The position numbers were made by a program, and so were the translations under genes. The notes beneath the pieces were generated by a model. That model had not been told where the DNA came from. It ran no database searches and worked only from the letters and a program-made list of their open reading frames with translations. A DNA stretch of 64,000 bases from Sphagnum compactum (lineage: Eukaryota > Bryophyta > Sphagnopsida > Sphagnales), in assembly GCA_965153455.1 (NCBI GenBank), contig OZ234496.1, positions 5,279,207-5,343,206 on the forward strand, given 5' to 3'. Positions 50,346-62,493 of the stretch are shown in pieces; within the stretch, counting starts at the first letter, position 1; every line of letters begins with the position of its first letter.

Positions 50346-53300
50346 TTTCAACCTATGCTACCTTAGCTATGTAAATGATCTAATTAGGTACCCTAGGTTG
50401 CAAAGTTTTATTAAACCACCCAACCGAAGTTAATTTGGCCTAACCTAGGCAGTTGGTTTAGCCTAAGTGGCGTAAGTGCCTAGCCTAGGTGGTTAAGCTA
50501 GGTGGCTTAACCTAGGCCAAAGACATAAGGTTGGTAGGTAAATAAATACATAATTTTTTGGCATTAATTATTAGATTTATTAATTAGGTAGGTAGGTAAG
50601 GTAGGGTAAGGTGGGTAATTAATTTATTAATTAATATTTTCATATTAATTTTAAATAATAAAATTTAAATAATATACATTTATGGTTGCTACCCAAATTA
50701 TCTTATTGTCACAATGGTTTAATTAAAAAAACCCAATAAAAAAAACCAACTAAAAAGACTTAGTCAAAATGGTCAGGTCCAAATCAATTTGTCCAAAATG
50801 GCACTTTGGTCAAGTTGGACATGGGGGCAAAAAGACCATAGGGGGGGTTTTTTTGACCAAAATTCTTGATAAAAAAAATCATGATTTCTTGTAATGAAAA
50901 GGAAACACATTAGACACATGTGAATCAATTTTCAAATAAGCAAATGTAAACTTTATTTAAATCTCTTTCATTGTGCATTAAAGGTATTGATTACTTTGGG
51001 ATTAATTTCAAGCTATTCTAAACCATCTACTTCATCTGTGTGCTTTAAGTTATTAGTAGATGGCCTACTATTGGTTGTGATTAAGTTAATGAAATTATAT
51101 ATAGCTATACATAGTTATTTTACCATATATACAAGTTCTAATCTAGGTAGGTAGTAATTAATGTTATAATGGATTATCCTTTTTTAGATATTAAACCAAC
51201 ATTTGTTTGTCCAATGCCCCTTTTTGTTAACTTGGTAAGGTTTTAGGTAGTTAAAATTGTTCTAAGGTAGGGTTTTTGCTTAGTATGAGTAATTCCATAC
51301 TAAACATACCTTAGTTTTAAGCATGAGTATATCAATATTTAAATTGACATATCATAAAAAATGCAATGGCATGTTATTATGAATACACATTATTTTGCAA
51401 TTCTATTGTTGGAATGTGAATTCATTTCCAAAATGTAAAAAAATTACAAAATACATTTTGTAAAATTGCTAGTCCAAAATCCAACCAATATTGGTGCATA
51501 AAAATACATAGAAAAATCTCATATTTTATTTGGAACATCACAAATTTGCCCCCTCCATGTATCTATGCCTTTTTAACATTTTAACAATGTGTTCAAAATT
51601 AAATGTTCATTAAGTGTTTATATTTGATAATCCCTCCTAAAATAAAATTTGAAGGAACTTATGTCTACCCATTAAAAGTGAGAAAAATTATGCCTATTTA
51701 TAGAAGTAAGTTCCTCCCCATTCCACTTTTCAAAAGTATAATAAATGTGCCCCTCCTAAATGATAAGGACCAAAAAGTAGGTGATTTTGGGGATGAAGGC
51801 ATGGCATGCGGTGGAGGCCTTGTGCAACACCTAAATTTTAAGAACCACCTCATGGAGGTCTTTATGGGTATCGGGATTGTCGATTAAGAATCAAGAATTC
51901 TAGATTCAAATATTTGGAACCTAATCGAATAGTATGAACACCATCATGACCGCAAATTGCCATTGCAACATCAAGACCAGCAATAAAAACACAATCACAA
52001 TGATAACCACCATCACAAGATGCTCATGCTCGTGTAATGGTGGCCATAGTCATAATGGTGTTCCTATTGCTACTCATGTTTTTACAATGGACATGGTCGT
52101 TGTCATGATGGTGTTCTTACTATTGGTCTTGGTGTTGTGATGGTAATTTTTTGTTTTCTTCCTAGACTTCATGCTTTCGTTCAATTTTTAAAAAACTTAG
52201 GTCTATGGAAGGTTCAAGAGAACTTCCAATAGAGGTGACGTTTCTCACTGACCTTCCATTGGAAATAGAATGTTATGGGTTCACTTCTACTTTTAAAGTT
52301 CATTCATCAACATCGACATTTGGTGAAAATTCTACATCAATAAGTCCAAATGATCAATGGGTTTTGTTAGCAAAGGAAATGGATTTTTGCAAAGATAAAA
52401 TTCATGTTGCCACAACTTGGGCTTTCTATGTGCCTATAGCCTTTTCTTCACCCAAGATAACTTTAAGTTCAAATTGAACTTCACATGAACTACTAAAGTG
52501 TGTATTATGTTATTTGATGTTTCATTTGCACATCAAAAAAAGGGTGTGATAACATATAGGTCCATTAATGGGATCTCTTCCCTCTAGAAATACTTGGAAA
52601 TTAGTTATCACCAACTTTTGGGCCAAGTGGAATGAGTGAGAAAGCATTGCCAAAAAAAAAGTTGGGGCTGAAAAAAAAAGATAAGTTGCAAAGAAAAGGT
52701 TTAACCTAGCCCCAAACACTATTTTTCTTTCTTTGGTAGTAGTTTTCCTTATAGTAAGGATGATTCTCATCAAAGATAATTAGAAGAGGATTTTTCTTTG
52801 TTTATTGCCAAGGTGCTTGCACTTCTATGATTTATCATTTGTTGAAGCACATTTTTTTAGGAGATTGATTCTAAAGCAAAATACTAGATTGACTTCCATC
52901 AAGGCAAAAGTTTAAACATGATCTTTTGCCTAGGATTGTCGAAAGGACCAAGGAATGATTTGTGTTTCCAACCTTTGAATCATGTAATATTTACAATGTA
53001 TCTTTTGATCTTTGGATGTCAAGGGGGGGTGTTTATACTTTTGTTCTTATCATGCATTTCTTGAATGACAATTAGTGGGAACCTTGTCATGTAATTGTGG
53101 GATTTTTTGAATTGCAAACACATCTAGAAATGTCATAATTTTACAAGAGAGCAATGTACTTGCAAAACACATGCTCGATGTGTATGTTCTTGCATATGTC
53201 AAAGATGAAAGAAATAATCTTTCCACCATGATTTTTATATTAACCTCGGTTGTGGCTTATATGGAGTTTTGGGATCATCGACACCTTTTGTAAGGACTTG

Positions 53301-53939
53301 TTGGGGCCATGCAATGTCCAAGTGTTGTCAATATGCCACAAATGATTCCAAAGTATGTACTAGCTTGATTTCAATCTCAATCAAAGGGGCATCTAGGCAA
53401 TTTTGCAAAAAATCATCATTTGGACCAAGAAAAATGGTAAGGGGTAACATGAATGGTTTAAGTCATGTGATATTGTGAGGGTGTTTCCACACAAACTCAA
53501 GACTCTTGTAAATATTTGTCTCAAAAGTCATCTTATTCCAAGAAACTCTTAAATTCAAGCACATAATTACAATCAACATGATATTCTTTGCACATGGCTA
53601 GTAATTGTCAGGTTCTCATTCGAACTTTTAGTATTATTATTTTCGCTTGTAGCATTAGGTTTACTAACAAATAAAATATGTATGAAGATTTGCAAATGCA
53701 ATTGTTGACACCGGCGGCGCCGGGTGGGGGGGGGGGGGGGGGGGAGAATATGGATGCAAATAGTCTGAGAGAGGATATTGGATACCTTAAGGCCCCATGT
53801 TTCAATAATGTGTGTGAACCAAAATCAAGGATATTGGTTGCTTTCCAATGCCCTCGTTGATACCATATTAGTTGTATGTAAGTTTTGGGTAGATTGTTTG
53901 ACATTTGATTTTAATGAAACTCAAGATTTTCATGGAGAG
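50346..53939. other. AT-rich repeat-laden DNA without supported genes
   Basis: Short open frames (for example 51603-51887 and 52205-52477) have no recognisable family. A run of 19 G at 53726-53744 follows CCGGCGGCGCCGGG. Sequence from about 53 kb may belong to the decayed transposon described next, but only the part after 53.95 kb gives recognisable protein. Confidence 0.45.
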
Positions 53940-54139
53940 CTTCAATTCTTTTGACAAAACATGAAAAAACAAGTGGTACAAATCCTAATCCCTTTCCTTT
54001 CGTTTATGGTTTCTTTCCAAAAGGTCAAAACTCAACAACATGTGCATGATGTTAAACCCATGTTAAAGGGCTTGGGACTAGTCATTCAATTTGTAAGCAA
54101 GGAGATAACATTGCAAATTGCCGATGAGTGTGACCACCA

Positions 54140-54590
54140 AATATTACTTCCACTCCTCGTTTTGCATATAACTTTCTAAACCCAAATGATGTAGGTGTTA
54201 GAGCTCCTAAGTCTACATCCCAAAGTATTGAAACCACAAATTTATATGATTTCATGGAGACTAACAAGGAGATGGCATCATCAATGGTGAAAAATTAGTT
54301 GAATTATTTTAGGGTCAAGAAAGGTACAAAAAAGGAGGCCAAAAATCCACTAGAATGGTGGAGTTCAATGCATGAGGTTCAATTTTTGTATGTTGGGTCT
54401 ATAACCCGTAAGTTCTAGGGATTGTTGGCTCCCAATTGAAATAGAAAAAATCTTTAGTATTGTTAGTATTTGCACAAACCTTTGGCATTTTTGGTTGGGC
54501 ATAGACAATCTTGAAATGTTTATAATCATCTACAAAAATTGGCGAGGCGGTGCCCATGTTGGTAGCTTGGGGTCCATGAAATAATTCATG
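54140..54590 (+). pseudogene. Decayed hAT-family transposase C-terminal region
   Basis: One frame reads TPRFAYNFLNPNDVG, then a TAG at about 54296, then KKEAKNPLEWWSSMHEVQF, followed by another stop. After a frameshift near 54440 it continues IFSIVSICTNL, GIDNLEMFIIIYKNW. NPLEWW...F and the following E-x-IFS and NLE...KNW blocks are the hAT dimerisation domain signature. At least two stops and one frameshift show it is dead. Decayed upstream parts probably extend to about 53.95 kb or beyond; no terminal inverted repeats were identified. Confidence 0.65.
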
Positions 54591-57500
54591 AAAATAAAAA
54601 GGACCTTACGGAACCAAATGAGGATGTGATTAATAAAATTGGGTTTCTTGATTTGAAAGAAAACAATAATAGGGCTTTAGGTAAATCTTGTAGTTTTTTG
54701 CATTGGTTCAAGTTTCTTTCTTTTTTGTTGGATTATGTTTAGTTTAAGTTGTGGTGTTAAAAGAAAATTTGTTGTTTGTTACAAATCTTACAATGGAGTA
54801 ATGGAAATTGGTGCATTTAAACATCTAAACGGGATTCATATTTAAGGTTCCTTTTTTGTAATGCTACATTGATTTAAGTTTTTCTTGTGCTTTGAATTAG
54901 GATTTCTAAGGTCTGAAATTTAGTATTGAAATAGGGTTTTTTTGAGTTTGAAACAGTCTTGAATTGGGGTCTAAAATAAGGTTACCGTAAGGTTGATGTA
55001 TGGTTTTTGTTGGATGTGAAGTAGTTTGAAATTGGTTTTTTTTAAAGATTTGAAATTAGGTAGAATTGAGGTTTTCAAAGGTTACAAGTTACAAAAGGCT
55101 TAATTGTAGGTACAATTTTGGAAGCCTTAAACATGAACCACATAACAATAATCAAAATAAAAAAAAGACTTTGATCCTTTATAGACATTTAGTGGAGATT
55201 AAAGTTTAAAAGTGGGTTAGTTTGCATTAATTTAGGATTTAAAAAATTGTTGTAATCAATTTATTTTTATTGGAATAAAAATTTAAATTGAAAAAAGAAA
55301 ATATCATTGTCCATTTTGATATTTTGGATGGTGGAATTGGAACTAGAGGTTACTAAGAACCAAGTGTGAAGGAATCAAAAACCAAAAACCGGCCTAACTT
55401 GAGAATTAAAAAAAATGATACCATAATCACTCCTTAAACCCAAAACCGAAAATGAACTTGAACCAATCTCTTGAAAAATGTTATGAACTAGAACTAACAA
55501 GTCCCCTATAATTGCAAAGTTGGCCAATAGTGGTCTTCATTAGTGTGTTGGACAGGTATTTGTTTTTTTAATAATAGTCGGGTTTGGTTTCCACAAAAAA
55601 TAATTTTCAGAATTGCTTGATGCTTGGGTCTGGTCATTTGAAAAATTTAAATTTTTTTAAAAATCATTTGGATCGAGATTTTAAGAAAATTAATAAGGTG
55701 GATATGAGATGGGGCTGGGGGTTTGGAGATTATTACAACCGGCTATATGCCATGGTTATTTGGCGAAACTCTTTGTACATATATCACCCATAATTTAAAG
55801 CTCTTTGGGTTTTTTGACAAATGCTAGTGCAAGTATATTTATGAATATTTGGGGGTTTTTTTGAGGTTTTTTTAATAGAACCTTCAAGGTCTCACAAGGC
55901 AAGTTTTAAGGTGACAAATTGGCAAAATTTCACTTGAAGAAAAAATGTTATTGCTCAAGTATTATTAATCATGATTAAGATGGTTGTTTTTAAAAAATAG
56001 ACCTTGTATTTTACTAGGTGTCAGGTATGGTTATGAAAGTGATCCGATTATTGCACAAATACTCTCATTTATGCAATTTTTTGTGGGTTAATTATGGTTA
56101 TCATTTTTAACAATTTATATGTGCCAAGTGTGGAAGTGAGGGTGGGTCTATGAATTTAAAAATAATTGAGTATGATCTAGGTCTCGAGTCTTTGCCAAGT
56201 TCACCTCAAACTAATGTATATAAACCCATTCAAATACCCAACGAGTTTTTTTTTATTTAGACCAAATACCCGCCCCACACTAGTCTTTACCCAACATAAA
56301 GATTTTTGCAATATTCTAAATATCTAATATTGTTTTAGGAGAGAGGGCACCTTACCCATATGGTGCCATGTTCTTTTGAAGCAAATGTTATTATGAAGGT
56401 TTAGCCTTGTATTTTGGAAATGTTTACACATCATAGAACATGACATTGTTATCATGAACCTATGTGGCATAAAAATCAAGGCTAAGATGGCTACTATTTT
56501 CAGTTTGAACTCTCATGATTTCAAGCATCGAAGAAGTTTGTCATCTTTTGTTCTTCATCATTCAACATTGTCATGGTTGGGTGGTGTGTGTGCCAATGCT
56601 CTTAACATGAATGTTTTGGTTTTCTCATTTTCTTTTACTACACGAATGATTTAAGCTGGTTGTCAGCACAATATAAAAAAAAAGTAAGGTAGAAGCACAA
56701 AGGAAATGATTAAGATCGTAAGGGAGTTTGAGAGCTTGCTTGTGGATTTCGTTGACTTGGGTTCGATATATCCAAGTGTTGGTGTTTGTCATTGTTTGTG
56801 GTGAGGAAGTGAGACCCATCATAATGGGAATCCAGAAGAAACTTGATCTTGTTGTTGCCAAGGCCATGTATGTCAAATTGTGTTGTGGTAGGTCAAAGTG
56901 GGGTTTATTTCTTGTCAAGGTTTCTTGCATTTTGTGAGAAATTGAAAAAAGGGGAAATTCATCAAAATGTGTGTGAATCCTTTGCTATTTGGGATTGGGT
57001 TATTTTTCGTTACATCCAAACATGTGTAAATTATGATGCTTTACATGTTGGGAGAATTCGTATGCCTACTCTTCACTTGTGGGAGGGATTTGAAGCCCAT
57101 AAATTTTATGAAAGATCCCTCCCACTTTCAAAGAATAAGCATGCAAATACACTTAGGAATTTTCTCCAATGTGTTATGTAAAACCAAATGAACCAAAAGA
57201 AGACCAATATTTGGTTGAATTTAGATTGGCCCCCCCCCCACTCACTCCATTATTGAAGGTTTGAGTATCATTGGTAGCATCCAATGTCACCTAGATGCTA
57301 GATGCTTTCATCTAAGCACCAATGTCTACCCATTGAAAACATGACATTTTTTTTTTGTGAGAAAGGAAATGGCAATGGTGCATTGAGCTTTGCCTTCCAT
57401 CTTTGGGGTCTTTCTTTTTTTTTTGCTTGTTTGCATACTACTTACCCAAGGAAAATTCACAACTAAGTTTTTGTTAATGTGTGGAAATTTTTTAGAAAGT

Positions 57501-58360
57501 CATAAGTAAATAATGCAATGTCCATATTTAAACATTTAGTTCGCAACTTGTTGCCAAAACATTGTAAATTTTGTTCCTTTTTGTTACAAACCTCTCGAAA
57601 ATTGTTATCCAAAATTGGCTACCACCTCTTGTGGATGGGTTGCCCACCCACCTACCTACCTACCTACCTACCTCTCACAAAAACCTTGTATGGGGGGGGG
57701 GGGGAAATCATGTGCAGGATTGTGCTCTTTTTATTATTATTATTATGATGATGATGTTGTAGTTCAATTGTTGGCTTCTAGTGTGAGAGGGGGGAGTCTA
57801 TCATTGTGCATGAATTGAAAGCATAATTGAATTGAAGTATGATTGTATCTAAGGACAAAGGAGTTGACTAGCATTTTGGATTCTCTACCTAGAACAAACT
57901 CCACAAATTAATTAATTAATTAAAAAAATATTTTTTTTGGGGGCAAGAGCACACAACAATTCACAAACTAATTAATTAATTAAAAAAATATTTTTTTTTG
58001 AGGGGCAAGAGCACACAACAATTTTATTGCAAAGATGTGAGAAAGAGAAGATGTTAGGGATAGTACACACTAAATAGGCCTAAAGTTTTTGACAAATTAT
58101 CTTCTATGTAACAAAACATGCTATGAAATGAGGGTTTCTCAACATTGGATGGGTTTAAGCGGGTGTTAAGGTTATTTTTTTAATAACCATCGGGTAAGTT
58201 ATTTTCTAAGTTCTTTTGGGGGTGGGGGGATCACACAGGTTATCAATATCATTATTTTAAAAAAACTGGGTTTGTTTGATATAAGTTATAAAAAAATTTG
58301 ATTAATAATAATCATTAACTGGCCATTAACTTGGTTTAAACCAGGGTTGGGCAATTCTTA
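54591..58360. other. AT-rich intergenic DNA with simple repeats
   Basis: No supported gene. The minus/plus frames at 56625-57181 are unrecognised. Simple repeats: poly-C at about 57231-57239, (ACCT)n at about 57650-57672, a G run at about 57691-57703, and a 62-bp direct duplication at about 57903-58026 (TTAATTAATTAATT...GGGCAAGAGCACACAACAATT). Confidence 0.5.
57903..58026. repeat. Direct duplication, two copies of about 62 bp
   Basis: Two adjacent copies each contain CACAAA(T/C)TAATTAATTAATT, an A/T run and GGGCAAGAGCACACAACAATT. Confidence 0.9.
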
Positions 58361-58559
58361 ACTTTTATATAAAGGACCTCTGGTTCCAGGTCCAGTTATT
58401 ACCCTGTGGATCAAGGGCAGACCCGGAGAGGTATAAGGTTACCTGTAATGAAGCCCCTAGGCTTAGTGGAAAGTTATTGAAGATCTTTAAAGAAAGGTCG
58501 GCCCTTCTTCTCGTACTTAAAAAATGTGCCAAATTCGATTTGATGATCTCTCTGATAGG

Positions 58560-58890
58560 ACCCTTACAAAAATTCTAAGGTCTCATGTAAAGGACATACG
58601 TAGTAAAAGAATGGAACCTTACAAAATATAGAGGACCTTACCAAATTTTGTAAGGTCTTCTTGTGTAAGGCCGTAGTGCAACCTAACCGCGATACATTAC
58701 AAAATATGAAAGGAGATTACAGTGTGTAAAGCTGCTGTGTAAGGCTATTTACAGTTGCTTAGGGACCTTGCAAATTTTGTAAGGTCCTATATTAGGCCCT
58801 GTACCGTTGCTCAGGGACCTTACAAATTTTGTAAGGTCCTATGTTAGGCCTTGCACAGCCTAGAGGGACCCTGGCTATATAACCTGCCCT
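58560..58890 (+). promoter_or_regulatory. Transporter gene promoter candidate: palindromes and TATA box
   Basis: Near-perfect palindromes of the form GGACCTTACAAATTTTGTAAGGTCC occur at 58633-58658, 58763-58787 and 58815-58839. The last two lie in a 52-bp tandem duplication. A TATATAA box follows at 58876-58882, about 37 bp after the last palindrome. The coding ATG is at 59968, so a long or spliced leader is implied. The link between this TATA box and the transporter is an inference. Confidence 0.5.
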
Positions 58891-58954
58891 CCATTACACT
58901 AAGCAGAAGGTGAAGTGCTTTTCTGTTGGACTTAAAAAGGAGGCTACATTGTTT

Positions 58955-59285
58955 GAGAACCGCAGGTTATATATAGGGAGGTTGGCGCACCTTCTTGGTA
59001 CCCGCCAGTCGGTCTCGCACACACTAGAAATAACCGGAGGTTCTCTCGGCGCAGGAGAAGGAGACCTGCTGGGAACCATCGGGTACGTAGGGCGGGTGTT
59101 GGCGCAACTCCGCGGTGCCCCGGCCTGGTTTTGAGAACCTTCGGGTACGTATGGCGGCTGTTTGTCGGCGCAACTTCGCGGTGCCCGGCGGTTGCGGCCG
59201 CCTTGGGACCCTGCGGGTATATACAAAGGCGGGGTGGTTTGCGCACATGATGGTACCCGCAGGTTGTCAGCGCGCGCGCGATGAT
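58955..59285. repeat. GC-rich degenerate tandem repeat in the transporter leader region
   Basis: Three to four diverged units of about 60-75 bp share GAACC-TCGGGTACGTA-GGCGG-TGTT and GGCGCAACTYCGCGGTGCCC. Composition is far more CpG-rich than the flanks. On the minus strand it lies in an open frame of 147 codons (59337 down to 58894), in which the unit encodes APRSCA...PPYVPEGSQ-like repeats. Confidence 0.7.
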
Positions 59286-59967
59286 TGGGATGGTGCCTCG
59301 GCGAGGAGGAAGACGAAGAGGAAGAAGAAGTGCGCATTGTCGTCGATGCGGATTTTCACCCCGCTCTCAGATCTCGTCTGCTCGCTTTTTCACACAGAAA
59401 AGAGTGCTCCTCTTTTATGTGCGTCTCTGCATTTAGCTCCGCTGTGATTTCCTTCTTTTTAGTTTTAGTTTTAGTTTTTTATTTCCCTCCTCCCCTGGTG
59501 CTCAAAGATCGCAGTTTTATCGGGAAGCAATATTGGTATTCATTTCATTCGCAGTAGTTTAGTCTTCGTCGGTGAAAGAAAGGAGCCTGGAGGGAACCTA
59601 GCTAGCTAGATTCATGATTGTGGGTTTGTTTGTTTGTTTTGAATGTGGATCTATGATAGCTTTGTGTGTATGTGGACGGGGAGGGAGGGAGTAGGAGCAG
59701 CAGCAGTAGGAGAAATTTTTTTTCGTAAAGAGCTCTGAGTGATTAGATCTGATCTGTGATCGAGAGTTTTCATTGGGTTATTGTTTGCAGAAGAAGCAGC
59801 CGAGAACATTGGGGTCTCGAGAGATGGTGTTGGTCACTGTGAGAGATTTACAATGAGGTGTTAAGAGGCCGGCATTTGGTTCTTTTGTGAAAGCGGCATT
59901 GGAATTTGTTGGGGGCAAGGCGAGCTGAGGAGAGAGACCGAGAGAGAGAGAGAGAGAGGGAGAGAAC
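59286..59967 (+). promoter_or_regulatory. 5' leader of the nucleotide-sugar transporter gene
   Basis: The GA-rich and pyrimidine-rich leader lacks a supported coding frame. It ends in a (GA)n run of about 20 bp (59938-59964) right before the start codon. A leader intron may be present (TTGTTTGCAG acceptor-like site at about 59782-59791). Confidence 0.45.
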
Positions 59968-62493
59968 ATGGCTTTTAGTAGTGTTGTCAAAGGCAGCAAC
60001 ACGGCTTCAACAGTCAGTAAAGCAGACAGGAAAGCTGCATTGGATGTGGGAGCATGGCTCTTCAATGTCAGCACCTCTGTGGGGATCATCATGGTGAACA
60101 AGCAGCTGATGGCCAACTATGGCTTCCGTTTTGGTACTACCCTGTCCTTGTCTTTTCCAATTGTTTTCTGTTTTTGGCCTTTTGAGGAGGTGGATGGATT
60201 CTCCTGTTGCTGTTTGCGTCATGTTGTTCCTCCTCCTTTCTTTCAATTGCAATAAAGCTTTGCAGATAGGATCTCTCTTCCCTCCCTGAACATCATCATC
60301 ACTCTAAATGATTCAACTAGGTATGATTTTGTGTTGAGGGGCTGTTTGTTTGTTGTTCTTTGCAGCCACAACTCTAACAGGCTTACACTTTGTAATGACC
60401 ACATTGATGACTGTTGGGCTCCGATTTATGGGCTACATCCAGCCATCCCATCTTCCCTTCCTTGATCTTGCCAAGTTCGCCTTGTGTGCAAATTTCTCGA
60501 TCGTGGGCATGAATGTCAGCTTGATGTGGAACTCTGTTGGATTCTATCAGGTAAAATAATGAAATTGCCGGCTGCTGTGCTTGGCAATGCTTTTCTCCCT
60601 CACTGCTTGACATTCTCCAATCAATCCACAGCTGTGTCTTCCAGCATGATTGACTCTTAGGGTTTTGTTTCTTTGCTATTGCATTATCCCCTAGGATTTT
60701 TTTTCCTTGCTGTTGCATTGCCTCAATTTCGACTGATCTCTTTTTGGTGCTGTCCCTGTGGTGGTGCTCACTCTGTTAGTATAGTTGTTGAACTGTGGTT
60801 TTGAACACATGCACACTCTGTGGTCTTGGACATTTTGGTTTTATGATGATGACAATGATGACGATGACAATGATGCAGATTGCAAAGCTGAGTATGATCC
60901 CAGTCTCTTGCTTGTTTGAGGTTTTGTTTGACAACATTGGATACTCCAGGGACACAAAGTTGAGCATCATGGTGGTGCTGGTTGGAGTGGCCATCTGCAC
61001 TGTGAGTGATGTGAGTGTGAATGCCAAGGGTTTTGTGGCAGCAGTCATTGCCGTGTGGAGCACTGCACTCCAACAGTATGTAAGAACCCACTACTGCGAC
61101 AAACCCAGATGAATGCAATAGCAAACCTCCCACTCTCATAAGCAAAGCTTTTGTCCCTTTGAAGACCCAGGTTTTGTAGACTTGTTTGCCCCGATTTTGA
61201 GCGGATTCTTATATGCTTATCTACTACACCCACAGTCGGGAGCTGATGAAGTCCATGTGTAGTCATGCCAGCTCATCACTACTATTTTGTGATGATGAAG
61301 GGTGAAGGGTGATGGGTCTGATAGATGGGTCTGATACTTTGTGAGCAACTCTCATAAGGTTATGACAGCACTCATTCTTGTGTTTACCTTCATATTGTTC
61401 TTGTGGAGATTTCTGTGCAATTTCATAGATATTTTAGAAAATGCACCAGCAGTGTCATCAAGTGGCATGGACCTTATGACAACGTCTTTGGAGTCCATTT
61501 TGGCTCGCATACGATTTTAATGTTTCTTTTGGGCAGCAGGTGGTGTGAATTTTCTACTTCTGTAAAAGATGTTCCTGGTTGGTGTGATATACACCTAGGT
61601 GCACTAGGCGATTGAGCTTCATAGAAAAACATTCCCATGTTTTGCTGCTTGCAGTAATTTCTGGGATTTCAGATTACCTTTTGGAGATAATGTTGCATTT
61701 GTTGCCAGACATTGAAACGTGGGGGCATTGAACGCAGTCAGGAAATGCCTCAAACCCTTCTGTGTGTTTAAGGTGCTAGCAACAGTTTCAATCCTGGTTT
61801 TGTTAATAATAATTGGAAATTTCATTCTGATAAAAGAAAGTTTGATTTTCTTTTGCAGTATGTGCATAATCTTCAGAAGAAGTACTCATTGGGCTCCTTC
61901 GATCTTCTTGGTCATACCGCTCCTGTACAAGCTGCATCACTAGTTGTAGCAGGGCCCTTTGTTGATTATTGGTTATCAGATCTGCGAGTTGACCATTATA
62001 GCTTCTCCTTTGCATCAGTTGTAAGTACCAATCACTCCTGCTTATATTGGCTTTGGGTTGTTTCACCCACCTAGTTTTCTGTCCAAAGAATCACAAAATC
62101 CAGTACATGGTTTTCTTTCTTCTCTAATTTGGAAAAATTTCATGACATATTCGATTGATTGTGGATGTGCAGTTTTTCATCGTCTTCTCCTGTTTGATTG
62201 CGGTAGGTGTGAATTTGAGCCAGTTCATATGCATTGGCCGATTCAGTGCAGTCTCCTTCCAGGTGCTGGGCCACATGAAGACAGTTTTGGTGCTCATTTT
62301 AGGGTTCTTCCTCTTTGGTAGGCAAGGCCTGAGCATGCAGGTTGTCATGGGGATGCTGTTAGCAGTTTGTGGCATGGTTTGGTACGGAAATGCGTCATCA
62401 AAGCCTGGTGGCAAAGAGAAGTGTGTTTACAGTCTTGTAAGTGACAAAGTACCCAAGAGCATAGATGATGAAGAGCTTGGTGTTAAGAACTAA
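59968..62493 (+). CDS. UDP-rhamnose/UDP-galactose transporter-like nucleotide-sugar transporter (5 exons, 344 aa)
   Basis: Exons: 59968-60133, 60366-60550, 60879-61079, 61859-62020, 62173-62493; 345 codons in phase. It is a Golgi-type multi-pass antiporter (drug/metabolite transporter superfamily, TPT fold, KT/KV/A/G subfamily). Landmarks: [17 protein letters not shown] near the N-terminus, [12 protein letters not shown] in the first membrane helix, [54 protein letters not shown], and [11 protein letters not shown] with the family Lys-Thr pair at 274-275. This pattern is closest to plant URGT proteins, which import UDP-rhamnose and UDP-galactose for pectin and hemicellulose synthesis; the UDP-xylose branch is less similar. 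The exon 3 donor is TAT|GTAAGA, giving the conserved QQYYV. The tail (KPGGKEKC...DDEELGVKN) is hydrophilic and cytosolic. Exact substrate cannot be read from sequence. Confidence 0.93.
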
